From JAVJQS01 sp040218815 (lineage in GTDB: Bacteria; Bacteroidota; Bacteroidia; Flavobacteriales_E; Vicingaceae), in NCBI GenBank assembly GCA_040218815.1, contig JAVJQS010000003.1, forward strand, positions 62,001 to 126,000: 64,000 nucleotides of DNA. The letters are read 5' to 3'. A model generated the notes under the pieces. The model did not search any database and was not told where the DNA came from. It saw only the letters and a list, made by a program, of their open reading frames with translations. The position numbers and the translations under genes are program-made. Numbering within the stretch: the first letter of the stretch is position 1; every line of letters starts with the position of its first letter. Of this stretch, positions 16,325 to 25,591 are shown in pieces.

Positions 16325-17509
16325 ATGAATATTTATTTCGACAACGCAGCAACCACTCCTATTGACCCTATAGTGGTTGAAGCTATGATCCCAGTGATGG
16401 AGCAAAACTATGGCAACCCCTCTTCTATTCATTCAGACGGTAGAGTTGCAAGGTCTATCATTGAGAAATCGCGGAAAAAGATTGCCTCATATTTTAATGC
16501 AAGTCCTGCTGAGTTTTTTTTTACATCTGGCGGAACCGAGGCAGATAATATGATATTACGATGTTCTGTTGATGATTTAGGAGTTCAACACATCATTACT
16601 TCTCCGCTGGAGCACCACGCTGTGCTGCATACTGCAGAAATGTTAAGAGACCAAAAGGGTATTCGGTTAAGTTTAGTTAAGGTTGATAAAAAAGGCAAAG
16701 TAGATCTAAATCATTTAAGAGAATTATTAGATACCAAAGAAAAAACAATAGTCAGCTTAATGCACGCCAACAATGAAATTGCAACAATCTTACCATTAAG
16801 GGAAGTAGGTGAACTTTGTAAGGAATTTGGAGCTTTATTTCATTCCGATACCGTGCAAACTATGGGTCACTATAGTTTTGACTTGAGTAATTTGAACATC
16901 CATTTTGCTACCTGTTCCGCTCATAAATTCCATGGTCCTAAAGGAATAGGATTCTTATACATTAAAAGCGATGTTCAATTAAATCCCTTACTTATTGGTG
17001 GTGCCCAAGAACGAAATATGCGGGCAGGAACAGAGAACATCTATGGCATTGCTGGCTTGTCAAAAGCCTTAGAATTAGCCTACAACAACTTAGAAGGACA
17101 TCAAAAACACATTCAATCGATTAAATCATACATGATAAAGCGCTTAAAGGAAGAAATCCCCGGTATACATTTTAATGGAGATTCAGAATCAGTAGATTCG
17201 CTTTACACCGTTTTAAGCGTTTGTTTTCCACATTCTGAGATTGATGAAATGTTTCTCTATCACTTAGATATTGAAGGAATTAGCGCATCTGGAGGAAGTG
17301 CATGTTCTTCGGGAACAGATATTGGTTCTCATGTGTTAAAAGGAATAGCAGCTTCTATGGAGAAGCCTTCAGTTAGGTTCTCCTTTGGAAGATTTAATAA
17401 CATTGGTGAAATTGATTCATGCATCGCTATATTAAAGAAAATCTATAAAAAATTAAGATGCGAATTACGGTATTGGGAAGCGGAACATCACAAGGCGTGC
17501 CAGTTATAG
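16325..17509 (+). CDS. Cysteine desulfurase (NifS/IscS family)
   Basis: PLP enzyme that takes sulfur from cysteine for Fe-S clusters or tRNA thiolation. The 394 residues include the start IYFDNAATTPIDP, the PLP Lys at 201 in CSAHKFHGPKG and the active Cys at 327 in SGGSACSSGTD. The short loop pattern SACSSG is class I/IscS-like. Its last 16 or so codons overlap the next gene by 52 bases in another frame, making the C-terminus slightly longer than I would expect. It follows glmM by 16 bases. No scaffold gene lies near. Confidence 0.92.
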   Translation: MNIYFDNAATTPIDPIVVEAMIPVMEQNYGNPSSIHSDGRVARSIIEKSRKKIASYFNASPAEFFFTSGGTEADNMILRCSVDDLGVQHIITSPLEHHAVLHTAEMLRDQKGIRLSLVKVDKKGKVDLNHLRELLDTKEKTIVSLMHANNEIATILPLREVGELCKEFGALFHSDTVQTMGHYSFDLSNLNIHFATCSAHKFHGPKGIGFLYIKSDVQLNPLLIGGAQERNMRAGTENIYGIAGLSKALELAYNNLEGHQKHIQSIKSYMIKRLKEEIPGIHFNGDSESVDSLYTVLSVCFPHSEIDEMFLYHLDIEGISASGGSACSSGTDIGSHVLKGIAASMEKPSVRFSFGRFNNIGEIDSCIAILKKIYKKLRCELRYWEAEHHKACQL

Positions 17510-18228
17510 CATGTGAATGCGATGTTTGTCAATCTCAAAATCCAAAGGACTATCGCAGAAGATGCTCTATTCTAGTTGAAAAAGAGGATACCACATTAGT
17601 AATTGATACTGGGCCAGATTTTAGAGAGCAAATGCTACGCGCAAAAGTGAAAGATTTAGACGCGGTAGTATTTACACATGAACATAAGGATCATGTGGCA
17701 GGATTAGATGATATCCGCGCATTTAATTTTCGAAGAAAAGGAGAGAAAATGAACATTTTTGCAACGGAGCAAGTTCAAGAGGCCTTAAAAAGAGAGTTTG
17801 CTTATGTTTTTGCCGACAATAAATACCCTGGGGTACCTGAAGTTGCTTTAAATACCATCAATGCAGACAGTTTTAAGGTCAAGGATATTGTATTAACACC
17901 AATTGATGTGATGCATTATAAAATGCCTGTTAAAGCTTTTCGGATTGATAACTTTGCTTATGTAACCGATGCCAACTTTATTGCTCCAGAAGAAATGGCA
18001 AAACTTCAAAACTTAGACGTATTAATTATCAATGCATTGAGAAAGAAAGAACACCTTTCTCATTTTAATTTAAAAGAAGCAATTGCCTTAGTTGAGAAGT
18101 TAGAACCTAAAATGGCTTATTTCACTCACATTAGTCACCTCATGGGAAAGCATGAAGATGTAGAGGCTGAGTTACCTGACAATATTAGTTTGTCCTATGA
18201 TGGATTGCAGTTTGAAGTCGGAGGCTAA
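17458..18228 (+). CDS. Metallo-beta-lactamase-fold hydrolase, PhnP-like
   Basis: A 256-residue hydrolase beginning MRITVLGSGTSQGVPVIACECDVCQ, whose Cys pair is typical of the PhnP-like group. The metal motif is THEHKDHVAGLDD near residue 75-87, with further ligands in FAYVTDANFI and YFTHISHLMGKHE. PhnP relatives cleave cyclic phosphodiesters; lipoate-linked relatives are also known, so the substrate is open. It starts 52 bases inside the cysteine desulfurase gene, which suggests coupled translation. Confidence 0.87.
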   Translation: MRITVLGSGTSQGVPVIACECDVCQSQNPKDYRRRCSILVEKEDTTLVIDTGPDFREQMLRAKVKDLDAVVFTHEHKDHVAGLDDIRAFNFRRKGEKMNIFATEQVQEALKREFAYVFADNKYPGVPEVALNTINADSFKVKDIVLTPIDVMHYKMPVKAFRIDNFAYVTDANFIAPEEMAKLQNLDVLIINALRKKEHLSHFNLKEAIALVEKLEPKMAYFTHISHLMGKHEDVEAELPDNISLSYDGLQFEVGG

Positions 18229-18249
18229 AAGTTATCCAAGTAATTTATT

Positions 18250-18633
18250 ATGTTAGCTCGACCAAAAAAAAGAGTCTTTGCCGGAGTTTGTGAAGCATTA
18301 GGATTACATTTTAAACTACCTACAAATCTAATTCGTATTGCCTTTATTTTGCTTTCAATTTCAACCACAATACCTATCTTTATTTACCTTGCTTTATTGC
18401 TAATTCTTCCTAATTATGATAAGATTTCTAATCAAAAAGAATTAAATAGACTTCAAACAAATGGGCTGCTAATTGGTGGATTTATTGCTGGTATTGCTGG
18501 ATTTATTTTCCCTTACATTATATTTGAAATTAAATCACTTATTATTTTAATTATAATAGGTATATTTTTAATACCATTTGGGGCATTTGTAGGATACTTA
18601 GTAGCAAAAATTATTATTGAAAGGAGAAATTAA
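18250..18633 (+). CDS. PspC-domain membrane protein
   Basis: A 127-residue protein. Residues 1-60 form a PspC domain (KKRVFAGVCEALGLHFKLPTNLIRIAFILL) with one membrane segment; two more hydrophobic segments follow near 75-95 and 98-120. PspC proteins sit in the inner membrane and, in other bacteria, take part in envelope-stress sensing. No pspA or pspB lies here. It follows the hydrolase by 21 bases and precedes the DUF1801 gene by 5, so it is probably in the glmM operon. Confidence 0.85.
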   Translation: MLARPKKRVFAGVCEALGLHFKLPTNLIRIAFILLSISTTIPIFIYLALLLILPNYDKISNQKELNRLQTNGLLIGGFIAGIAGFIFPYIIFEIKSLIILIIIGIFLIPFGAFVGYLVAKIIIERRN

Positions 18634-18638
18634 ATATC

Positions 18639-19061
18639 ATGCAATTAATTGTAAATCCTAATGTTAAATCAGTATTTGAAAACTATCCCCTTAAGGTAAA
18701 AAATCAATTAACAGCACTCCGAGATCTAGTGCTTGAAGTTGCAAATAAAACTGAAGGTGTGGAGCAATTAGAAGAAACCTTAAAGTGGGGTGAGCCAAGC
18801 TATCTTACGAAGCATGGAAGCACCATTCGAATGGATTGGAAAGCAAAAAATCCTGAACAATATGCCCTCTATTTTAAGTGTACATCTCTATTAGTTCCAA
18901 CATTTAAAACCCTTTATAAGGAGAAATTTAAATTTGAAGGAAATAGAGCAATAGTCTTCAGTTTAAATGAAAAAATTCCACAAAAGGAGATCATGCATTG
19001 TATTTCATTAGCATTAAGATATCATAAATTAAAACATTTACCCTTGTTAGGTGCAATCTAA
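18639..19061 (+). CDS. DUF1801-family protein
   Basis: A 140-residue cytoplasmic protein with the DUF1801 (YdhG-like) pattern: a helical N-terminus followed by LKWGEPSYLTKHGSTIRMDWK and YFKCTSLLVPTFKTLY. The fold is related to a frataxin-like alpha/beta unit; no activity is established. It lies five bases after the PspC gene and ends the operon; the next gene is convergent. Confidence 0.8.
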   Translation: MQLIVNPNVKSVFENYPLKVKNQLTALRDLVLEVANKTEGVEQLEETLKWGEPSYLTKHGSTIRMDWKAKNPEQYALYFKCTSLLVPTFKTLYKEKFKFEGNRAIVFSLNEKIPQKEIMHCISLALRYHKLKHLPLLGAI

Positions 19062-19140
19062 AGCTGATGATGTATTTATAATTGCTTAACTATTATTATT
19101 AAGTGCAGCATATAAAATATAGAATCTAGGGAATATTGTT

Positions 19141-19578
19141 TTAACTTTTGAATTCCAATTTCATTTTGTAATGCTCAATATCACATTCCAGAAATAAGTC
19201 TCCAACTTGTTGAAAACCCTGTCGAGCATAAAATGGAATCGCTTTTAACTGCGCATGTAAGTAAAGCGATTTTTTTAATGCCGAAGCATCTTTAATAACT
19301 TGTTGTAAAAGCTGAGCACCATAATTATTACTGCGATACTCCTTTAACACAGCGAAGCGCTCCAACTTTACTTTTTCACCAATAACTCGCCAACGAGCTG
19401 TTCCGATTGCTTTCCCATCTAAACTCATTAAGTAATGTTGACACTCTCCTTCAAATTCATCGAACTCATCCTCCTCATCAACTTCTTGTTCGATTATAAA
19501 AACAGTTTCTCGAATTTTTCGAACTGCATTAAATTTTTGATGATCACTTGTTTGAAATTGAACAATATTTAGATCCAT
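19141..19578 (-). CDS. GNAT-family N-acetyltransferase
   Basis: A 145-residue acetyltransferase of the ElaA/YjcF-like branch. The N-terminus has VRKIRETVFIIEQEVDEEDEF, where the incoming acceptor region lies, then GTARWRVIGEKVKLERFAVLKEYRSNNYGAQLL, which holds the acetyl-CoA binding loop (R/Q-x-x-G-x-G/A, here RSNNYGA), and ARQGFQQVGDLF near the end. Its acceptor is unknown. It is a single gene between two plus-strand operons. Confidence 0.87.
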   Translation of the reverse strand: MDLNIVQFQTSDHQKFNAVRKIRETVFIIEQEVDEEDEFDEFEGECQHYLMSLDGKAIGTARWRVIGEKVKLERFAVLKEYRSNNYGAQLLQQVIKDASALKKSLYLHAQLKAIPFYARQGFQQVGDLFLECDIEHYKMKLEFKS

Positions 19579-19672
19579 TTTTTTAAGAATTTTTAGCGAC
19601 TAAGCTTAACATTAATTAACAGCAATAGCAAGGCTTCCGCTTCATCACTACTATAATTTAGCACTCAAATTT

Positions 19673-20731
19673 ATGGAAAGTATGGAAGAAGAAAAATCAT
19701 CACAAGTATCTGAAGCAGCACCAAGCCAAACAAGTGCTGATGGTGTTGACATTAAAGCCCTAAATGAAAAGATAAGGCAAGAAAGTTCTTTTGTTGACAT
19801 ATTGACTCACGAGATGGATAAAGTTATCGTTGGTCAAAAACACATGGTAGAGCGCTTATTGGTTGGCTTATTGTCCGATGGTCATATTTTACTAGAAGGT
19901 GTTCCTGGTCTAGCAAAAACATTAGCCATAAATACTTTAGCTACTGCGATTGAAGCGGATTTTAGCCGCATTCAATTTACCCCGGATTTACTTCCCGCAG
20001 ATTTAATTGGTACCATGATTTATTCTCAGAAGAATGAAGAGTTTACCATAAAGAAAGGACCAATTTTTGCCAACTTCATATTAGCCGATGAAATCAACAG
20101 AGCTCCTGCAAAAGTGCAATCAGCGCTCTTAGAAGCCATGCAAGAGAAGCAAATCACAATCGGAGATACCACATTTGATTTGCCGAAACCATTCTTAGTG
20201 TTGGCTACACAAAACCCAGTTGAACAAGAAGGAACCTACCCTCTTCCTGAGGCTCAAGTTGACCGATTTATGCTTAAGGTGGTGTTGGACTACCCTAAAA
20301 AAGCAGATGAAAAATTAATTGTTCGAAACAATTTGGCCAAGGCAGGCATGCCTAAGGCTTCAAAAGTTCTGAATCCGGCAGATATTCTCAAAGCAAGAGA
20401 GACAGTGCGGGAAGTTTACATGGATGAAAAAATTGAGCAGTATATTATTGACATTGTATTTGCTACTAGAAACCCAGAAGAGTATGGTTTAGAAAAATTG
20501 AAAGACCTTATCACTTTTGGTGGATCACCTAGGGCGAGCATTAGCTTAGCCATTGCTTCTAAAGCATATGCCTTTATTAAGCGAAGAGGCTATGTTATTC
20601 CTGAAGATGTAAGAGCAGTAGCAAAAGATGTGCTACGTCATCGTGTGGGCTTAAGTTATGAAGCTGAAGCTGAAAGCGTGACTTCTGAAGACATTATAAA
20701 TGATATTTTAAACGCAGTTGAAGTACCATAA
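19673..20731 (+). CDS. moxR: MoxR-type AAA+ ATPase of the Bat operon
   Basis: A 352-residue MoxR ATPase with Walker A GVPGLAKT at about 76-83, Walker B FILADEINRAP near 140 and sensor motif LATQNPVEQEGTYPLPEAQVDRF. MoxR proteins work as chaperone-like partners of VWA proteins, and the VWA genes follow directly. An N-terminal Ser/Glu-rich extension of about 30 residues precedes the domain. A second ATG three codons in (19682) is an alternative start. It opens an eight-gene cluster. Confidence 0.93.
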   Translation: MESMEEEKSSQVSEAAPSQTSADGVDIKALNEKIRQESSFVDILTHEMDKVIVGQKHMVERLLVGLLSDGHILLEGVPGLAKTLAINTLATAIEADFSRIQFTPDLLPADLIGTMIYSQKNEEFTIKKGPIFANFILADEINRAPAKVQSALLEAMQEKQITIGDTTFDLPKPFLVLATQNPVEQEGTYPLPEAQVDRFMLKVVLDYPKKADEKLIVRNNLAKAGMPKASKVLNPADILKARETVREVYMDEKIEQYIIDIVFATRNPEEYGLEKLKDLITFGGSPRASISLAIASKAYAFIKRRGYVIPEDVRAVAKDVLRHRVGLSYEAEAESVTSEDIINDILNAVEVP

Positions 20732-20743
20732 TTATTTATCACT

Positions 20744-21634
20744 TTGAGTAAGACTACGCGCAATACACAAGAGCTTCTCAAAAAAGTAAGAAAGATTGAA
20801 ATCAAATCGAGAGGATTATCTAATCAAATCTTTTCGGGTGAATATCATTCTGCTTTTAAGGGACGAGGTATGGCTTTTAGCGAAGTTCGTGACTATCAAA
20901 TGGGCGATGAAATTCGAACCATTGATTGGAACGTAACTGCACGCTTCAACCACCCTTATGTTAAAGTGTTCGAAGAAGAGCGCGAGATGACGGTGATGCT
21001 TTTGGTGGACATGAGTGGCTCAAAAGATTTTGGTACAAAAAAGCAATTAAAACAAGAGTTGGTCACTGAATTGTGTGCGGTATTAGCTTTTTCTGCCATT
21101 CAGAATAACGATAAAGTAGGTGTCATCTTTTTTAGTGATCAGGTGGAAAAATTTATTCCCCCGAAAAAAGGAAAAAGTCACATTTTGATGATCATTCGAG
21201 AGCTAATTGACTTTCAACCTGAACACAAGGGAACTAATGTAAAAGAAGCTTTGCGTTATTTTACTTTGGCCATTAAAAAGCGCTGTACTGCATTTATTAT
21301 ATCTGACTTTTTAAGTGACTCCTTCGACAATGAAATAAAAATTGCCAATCAAAAGCATGACATTGTTGCGCTTCAAATTTTTGATGAAAGAGAAGTTGAA
21401 TTACCCAATGTGGGAATGATTCAATTGCAAGATGCTGAAAGTGGCAGCACACAATGGTTTGATACAAGTTCTGCAAATAACAGAAATGCTTACAAAGCAA
21501 ATGCTTTAAGAAAACAAGGTGAAATACAAGAATTGTTTCGAAAAAGTGGAGTTGACCATACCCGTCTTGCTACCCATCAATCTTTTATACAACCCTTGAT
21601 GAACTTATTTAAAAGAAGAGGAGCCAAACGATGA
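20744..21634 (+). CDS. DUF58-domain protein
   Basis: A 296-residue DUF58 protein. The signature FSGEYHSAFKGRGMAFSEVRDYQMGDEIRTIDWNVTAR is at about 30-70 and a VWA-like metal site VDMSGSKDF follows near 90. The start is TTG at 20744, twelve bases after moxR; conserved sequence begins immediately and the first ATG would remove 40 residues. It overlaps the next gene by four bases. DUF58 proteins accompany MoxR in this operon; the exact role is unknown. Confidence 0.9.
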   Translation: MSKTTRNTQELLKKVRKIEIKSRGLSNQIFSGEYHSAFKGRGMAFSEVRDYQMGDEIRTIDWNVTARFNHPYVKVFEEEREMTVMLLVDMSGSKDFGTKKQLKQELVTELCAVLAFSAIQNNDKVGVIFFSDQVEKFIPPKKGKSHILMIIRELIDFQPEHKGTNVKEALRYFTLAIKKRCTAFIISDFLSDSFDNEIKIANQKHDIVALQIFDEREVELPNVGMIQLQDAESGSTQWFDTSSANNRNAYKANALRKQGEIQELFRKSGVDHTRLATHQSFIQPLMNLFKRRGAKR

Positions 21635-22626
21635 AAAAGTACTGGTTCATATGGATGGTATTTATTGTTGCAGCCTTTTCAGCTCAAGCTCAAAATGCTT
21701 CAGCCCTGCTCGATCACAATGAAATAAAAATCGGTGAGCAAACAAGCATTGAATTAACGCTTCGTTTTCCCGCGGCAGAAAAAAGCATCATGATGCCTGC
21801 CCTGCAAGATACTATCACAAAGTTTGTAGAGCTTATTGAAGTTTCCAACATTGATACCACCTTCGATGAAGATGACATTACCACTAAAATTTTTACTCAA
21901 AAAATTACCATTACTTCTTGGGATAGCGGCATGCATGTTATCCCTCCATTTAAATTTGTATTGGGGAATGACACCCTATTGTCAGAACCACTTTTACTTA
22001 CTGTAAATACAATCCCTATTAAAGCAGATCAAGACATTAAGGATATTAAAGACATTATGGAAGTGCCTTTTTCTTTATTGGACTGGATATTGGCTCATAA
22101 ACTGCCCATTGGATTGACACTTTTAGTTATTATTTTGATAATCGCTGGAATAATACTTTACAGGAGATACTTAAATAAACCAAAATCTGAAGAAAAAGCC
22201 TTTGTTCCGAAAGAAGCTGCAGACATTGTTGCCAATAGGAAGTTAGATGAATTAAAAAACAAAAAGTTATGGCAAAAAGGCGATGTGAAGGAATATTATT
22301 CAGAATTGTCCTACATCCTCAGAGAGTATATTGAAAATCGTTTTCAATTGAGGGCCTTAGAGCTAACTACCGATGAAACCATTGCCTTAGCACAGGGAGT
22401 TTCAGAAATTGAAAAAAGAGAGAAGTCTAAACTTGAGCAAATCTTAATACTAGCAGACATGGCAAAATTTGCTAAGCAGCAGCCTATTGCTACAGAGAAT
22501 GAAGAAGCATTAAAAAACGCCTACCTGTTTATTGAACAAACGGCATTGAAAGTTATTGCTGAAGAGGGTGAAACTGAGGAGAATCCTAAAGATCTAACAA
22601 CTAAAGCTGAGTCAGAAAATGCTTAA
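21631..22626 (+). CDS. BatD/DUF4381-like membrane protein of the Bat operon
   Basis: A 331-residue protein with a signal peptide (to about AQAQ, residue 21), a periplasmic beta-sheet domain to about residue 145, one membrane helix near 157-178 and a cytoplasmic helical domain of about 150 residues. The last part resembles the tail of batD (YILREYIENRFQLRALELTTDE compares with the ALYGYFGDKFDISIAELSQEK region). It may be a short BatD paralogue. It overlaps DUF58 by four bases and batA by eight. Confidence 0.75.
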   Translation: MKKYWFIWMVFIVAAFSAQAQNASALLDHNEIKIGEQTSIELTLRFPAAEKSIMMPALQDTITKFVELIEVSNIDTTFDEDDITTKIFTQKITITSWDSGMHVIPPFKFVLGNDTLLSEPLLLTVNTIPIKADQDIKDIKDIMEVPFSLLDWILAHKLPIGLTLLVIILIIAGIILYRRYLNKPKSEEKAFVPKEAADIVANRKLDELKNKKLWQKGDVKEYYSELSYILREYIENRFQLRALELTTDETIALAQGVSEIEKREKSKLEQILILADMAKFAKQQPIATENEEALKNAYLFIEQTALKVIAEEGETEENPKDLTTKAESENA

Positions 22627-23626
22627 GTGGTGGAACGAAATACAATTTGCCAATCCAGAGTTATTTCTGCTGTTTGCGCTTATTCCACTTTTAATTGTGG
22701 CCTACATTTTCCGTTTGAGAAAAAATAAAGCCACGGTTCGCATTTCAAGTTTTTCATTTTTACCAAACACAAGTAGCGATTTTAAAGTATGGGGAAGGCA
22801 TCTCCCATTTGCGCTTTCACTGATAGCATTAAGCTTTCTATTCATCGCTATAGCGCGGCCACAATCTTCCTTAAGCTGGCAAGATGTTACCACTGAAGGT
22901 ATTGACATCATCATAACCATGGACATTTCAGGTTCCATGTTGGCTGAAGATTTAAAACCTAACCGCTTAGAGGCCTCCAAAAATGTAGCCCTGGAATTTA
23001 TAAGTAGTCGTCCAAATGATCGGATTGGATTAGTGACGTTTAGCGGTGAAAGTTTTACTCAATCCCCTTTAACTACCGACCATGCAGTATTAAAGAACTT
23101 ATTTAAAGATGTAAAAAATGGCATGATTGAAGATGGAACTGCTATAGGACTTGGTTTAGCAACAGCAGTCAACCGATTAAGAGATAGTGATGCAAAGAGT
23201 AAAGTTGTGATTTTATTAACTGATGGTTTTAATACTAAAGGTTCAGTTCCTCCTTTAACTGCAGCAGAAATAGCAAGAGAATTTGGTGTAAGAGTTTACA
23301 CGATTGGTTTAGGTACCAATGGAATGGCCCCCTACCCTTTTAAGACTCGATTTGGAACAACTTCATATCAAAATGTTGAAGTAAAAATTGATGAACCAAC
23401 TATGCGGGAGATTGCAAAAATGACTGGTGGGAAGTATTACAGAGCTACCAATAACAGAAGTTTAAAGGCAATTTATGAAGAAATTGATCAGTTGGAAAAA
23501 TCAAAAATTGAAGTCACTGAGTACCGTAAAAAAAGTGAAGAGTTTTTTCCATTTGCTTTAATAGCATTGGGATTTGTTTTAGTTGAATTTATCACTAAAA
23601 ACACTTTATTAAAAACCATCAATTAA
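22619..23626 (+). CDS. batA: VWA-domain aerotolerance protein BatA
   Basis: A 335-residue inner-membrane protein with two N-terminal hydrophobic segments (about 15-32 and 62-80), a periplasmic-side or cytoplasmic VWA domain with the MIDAS motif DISGS starting at Asp102, and a C-terminal membrane helix near 312-330. The name Bat (Bacteroides aerotolerance) comes from the family; deletion effects vary between species. It is followed by batB after two bases. Orientation of the VWA domain is not determined by sequence alone. Confidence 0.92.
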   Translation: MLKWWNEIQFANPELFLLFALIPLLIVAYIFRLRKNKATVRISSFSFLPNTSSDFKVWGRHLPFALSLIALSFLFIAIARPQSSLSWQDVTTEGIDIIITMDISGSMLAEDLKPNRLEASKNVALEFISSRPNDRIGLVTFSGESFTQSPLTTDHAVLKNLFKDVKNGMIEDGTAIGLGLATAVNRLRDSDAKSKVVILLTDGFNTKGSVPPLTAAEIAREFGVRVYTIGLGTNGMAPYPFKTRFGTTSYQNVEVKIDEPTMREIAKMTGGKYYRATNNRSLKAIYEEIDQLEKSKIEVTEYRKKSEEFFPFALIALGFVLVEFITKNTLLKTIN

Positions 23627-23628
23627 GC

Positions 23629-24669
23629 ATGTTTAGATTTGAACATACATATATTTTATGGGGCTTAGCGCTAATTCCGTTGATGTTGTTGTGGTTTGCT
23701 GTGTTAAAATCCTGGCGTAAGAAGGCAAGAAACCGGTTTGCGGAAAACCATTTATTTAAGCAATTGATGCCTGGCTATTCTAATTTGAAATACAATGCAA
23801 AATTTGTGCTTTTTTTAATTGGCTATGGCCTATTAGTTATAGGAGTAGCTAACCCACAAATCGGAACAAAGCTAGAAGAAGTTAAACGTGAAGGAATAGA
23901 TTTAATCGTGGCTATCGATGTTTCCAATAGTATGAAAGCTGAGGATTTATCTCCGAATCGATTGGAAAGGGCTAAAAGAGCGATGCTACAATTAGTAGAG
24001 GAGCTAAAAAGTGATCGCTTAGGAATCATTGTATTTGCTGGCCAGGCTTACACTCAATTGCCAATAACCACAGATTACTCTGCTGCTAAACTTTTTTTAG
24101 GAACAATCGACACAGATATTGTCCCCACTCAAGGAACTGCAATTGGATCTGCCATAGATTTAGCGATTGAATCATTTGACTACGAGCAAGGAGGCAACAA
24201 AGCATTAATTATAGTTACCGATGGAGAAAACCACGAAGACAACGCGATAGAGGCAGCTGAAGCTGCAAATGAGAAAGGCATTAAAGTATATACCATTGGA
24301 ATGGGATCACCAAACGGTGCACCAATACCAGTATTTAGAAATGGACGAGCCACCGGGTACCGACAGGACAAAGCAGGTAATACAGTAGTAAGTAGCTTAA
24401 ATGAGGAGATGCTTCGTGAAATTGCCGGGGTTGGCGATGGGATTTATGTAAGAGCAAGTAATGCAGACGCAGGATTCAATGCCATTTTAGACGACTTGAG
24501 CGGATTGGAGAAAAGCGAATTTGAAAGTCAGGTATACACTGACTATGAAGATAGATTTCAGTTTTTTATAGGTGCAGCAATTATGTTCCTCCTACTTTCT
24601 CTTTTAATAAGTGAACGTAAAGGCAAATTAGCTGAACGAATAAATTTATTTGAAGATGTTAAAGGTTAA
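23629..24669 (+). CDS. batB: VWA-domain aerotolerance protein BatB
   Basis: A 346-residue paralogue of the preceding batA with the same plan: membrane segments near 10-27 and 58-75, VWA MIDAS motif DVSNS from Asp97, TDGENHEDNA near 195, and a last membrane helix near 312-330. The gene probably arose by tandem duplication of the VWA gene. Its 3' end overlaps batC by 14 bases. Confidence 0.92.
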   Translation: MFRFEHTYILWGLALIPLMLLWFAVLKSWRKKARNRFAENHLFKQLMPGYSNLKYNAKFVLFLIGYGLLVIGVANPQIGTKLEEVKREGIDLIVAIDVSNSMKAEDLSPNRLERAKRAMLQLVEELKSDRLGIIVFAGQAYTQLPITTDYSAAKLFLGTIDTDIVPTQGTAIGSAIDLAIESFDYEQGGNKALIIVTDGENHEDNAIEAAEAANEKGIKVYTIGMGSPNGAPIPVFRNGRATGYRQDKAGNTVVSSLNEEMLREIAGVGDGIYVRASNADAGFNAILDDLSGLEKSEFESQVYTDYEDRFQFFIGAAIMFLLLSLLISERKGKLAERINLFEDVKG

Positions 24670-25396
24670 AGTACTTCTACTTCTGTTATCCCCTCTTGTT
24701 TTGAAGGCACAATCTGCTTATCAAGAGGTGCGCGAGGGAAATAAATTGTTTAAGGAGAACAATTATGTAGAAGCAGAGACCAAATACCGCGAAAGCGTGA
24801 GAAAAGATGGCAGTCAAGTGGAAGCAGCTTTCAATTTAGGTGATGCACTTTATCGGCAAGGAAAATTTGAAGATGCTGGACGTTATTTTAAACAAGCAGC
24901 AGATAAAGCTGAAACGAAAAATGAAAAAGCAAAGGCCTATCATAACTTGGGAAACTCCTTAATTAAATCAAAGAAATTAGAAGAAGGAATAAAGGCTTAT
25001 AAAAATGCATTAATAAACAATCCAAAAGATGAAGAAAGCAGGTATAACTTAGCTTATGCTCAACAGCAATTGCAGCAGCAACAACAGCAAAAACAAGATA
25101 AGAAAGAGAAAAAAGAAGAGGAGAAAAAGAAGGAAGAAAATCAAGACCAAAACAAAGATCAAAATCAAGACAAACAAGAAAAAGAAGAGCAGGAGCAGGA
25201 ACAGCAGCAGCAAGAAGAACAAGAGCAGAAAGAGGAAGAACAAAAGCAACAACAACAGCAGCAAGAACAACAGGTTTCACGGGAAGATGCTGAACGAATT
25301 TTAGAAGCCATAAACAATAAAGAGAAAGAGTTACAAGAGAAACTAAAAAAGCAAAAAGTAAAAGACGTAAATGTTGATATAGAAAAGGATTGGTAA
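24656..25396 (+). CDS. batC: TPR protein BatC with Gln/Glu/Lys-rich tail
   Basis: A 246-residue protein from the ATG at 24656; the TTG two codons earlier is less likely. A signal peptide (KVLLLLLSPLVLKAQS) is followed by three TPR units to about residue 130. Then comes a very low-complexity tract of about 70 residues of Gln, Glu, Lys and Asp, and a short conserved end (ERILEAINNKEKELQEKL). The same design is known in BatC proteins. The biased codons produce false reading frames on both strands here. The region after it is repetitive and may interrupt the operon. Confidence 0.9.
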   Translation: MLKVKVLLLLLSPLVLKAQSAYQEVREGNKLFKENNYVEAETKYRESVRKDGSQVEAAFNLGDALYRQGKFEDAGRYFKQAADKAETKNEKAKAYHNLGNSLIKSKKLEEGIKAYKNALINNPKDEESRYNLAYAQQQLQQQQQQKQDKKEKKEEEKKKEENQDQNKDQNQDKQEKEEQEQEQQQQEEQEQKEEEQKQQQQQQEQQVSREDAERILEAINNKEKELQEKLKKQKVKDVNVDIEKDW

Positions 25397-25400
25397 TTTT

Positions 25401-25545
25401 TAATTGACAATGGACAATTGATAATTGAGAATGGATAATTGAGAATGAGGCCATTGGGATGAAAGATGAAGGAGGAAAGGTGAGAGGTGAAAGATGAAAG
25501 ATGAAAGATAAATTAGAGTTTAGATTTTAGATTTTAGATTTTAGA
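25401..25545. repeat. Three adjoining simple-sequence tracts inside the Bat operon
   Basis: Between batC and batD three tracts lie end to end: AATTGA/GAATGGA-type repeats (about 25401-25447), GATGAAA-type repeats (about 25457-25510) and GATTTTA repeats (about 25520-25545). They do not code for anything plausible. The first tract resembles the short sequence GATAATTGATAATTGAG found before sulP at 52671. Confidence 0.8.
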
Positions 25546-25591
25546 ACTATATTCCTAATTTGATTAAAACAGACAGACTGAATAGCATATT

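Noticed and set aside
25049..25410. Long reading frames on both strands over the batC tail
   Set aside because: They are shadows of the Gln/Glu/Lys repeat coding; products are poly-Leu/Phe or poly-Ser/Cys and have no start context or family.
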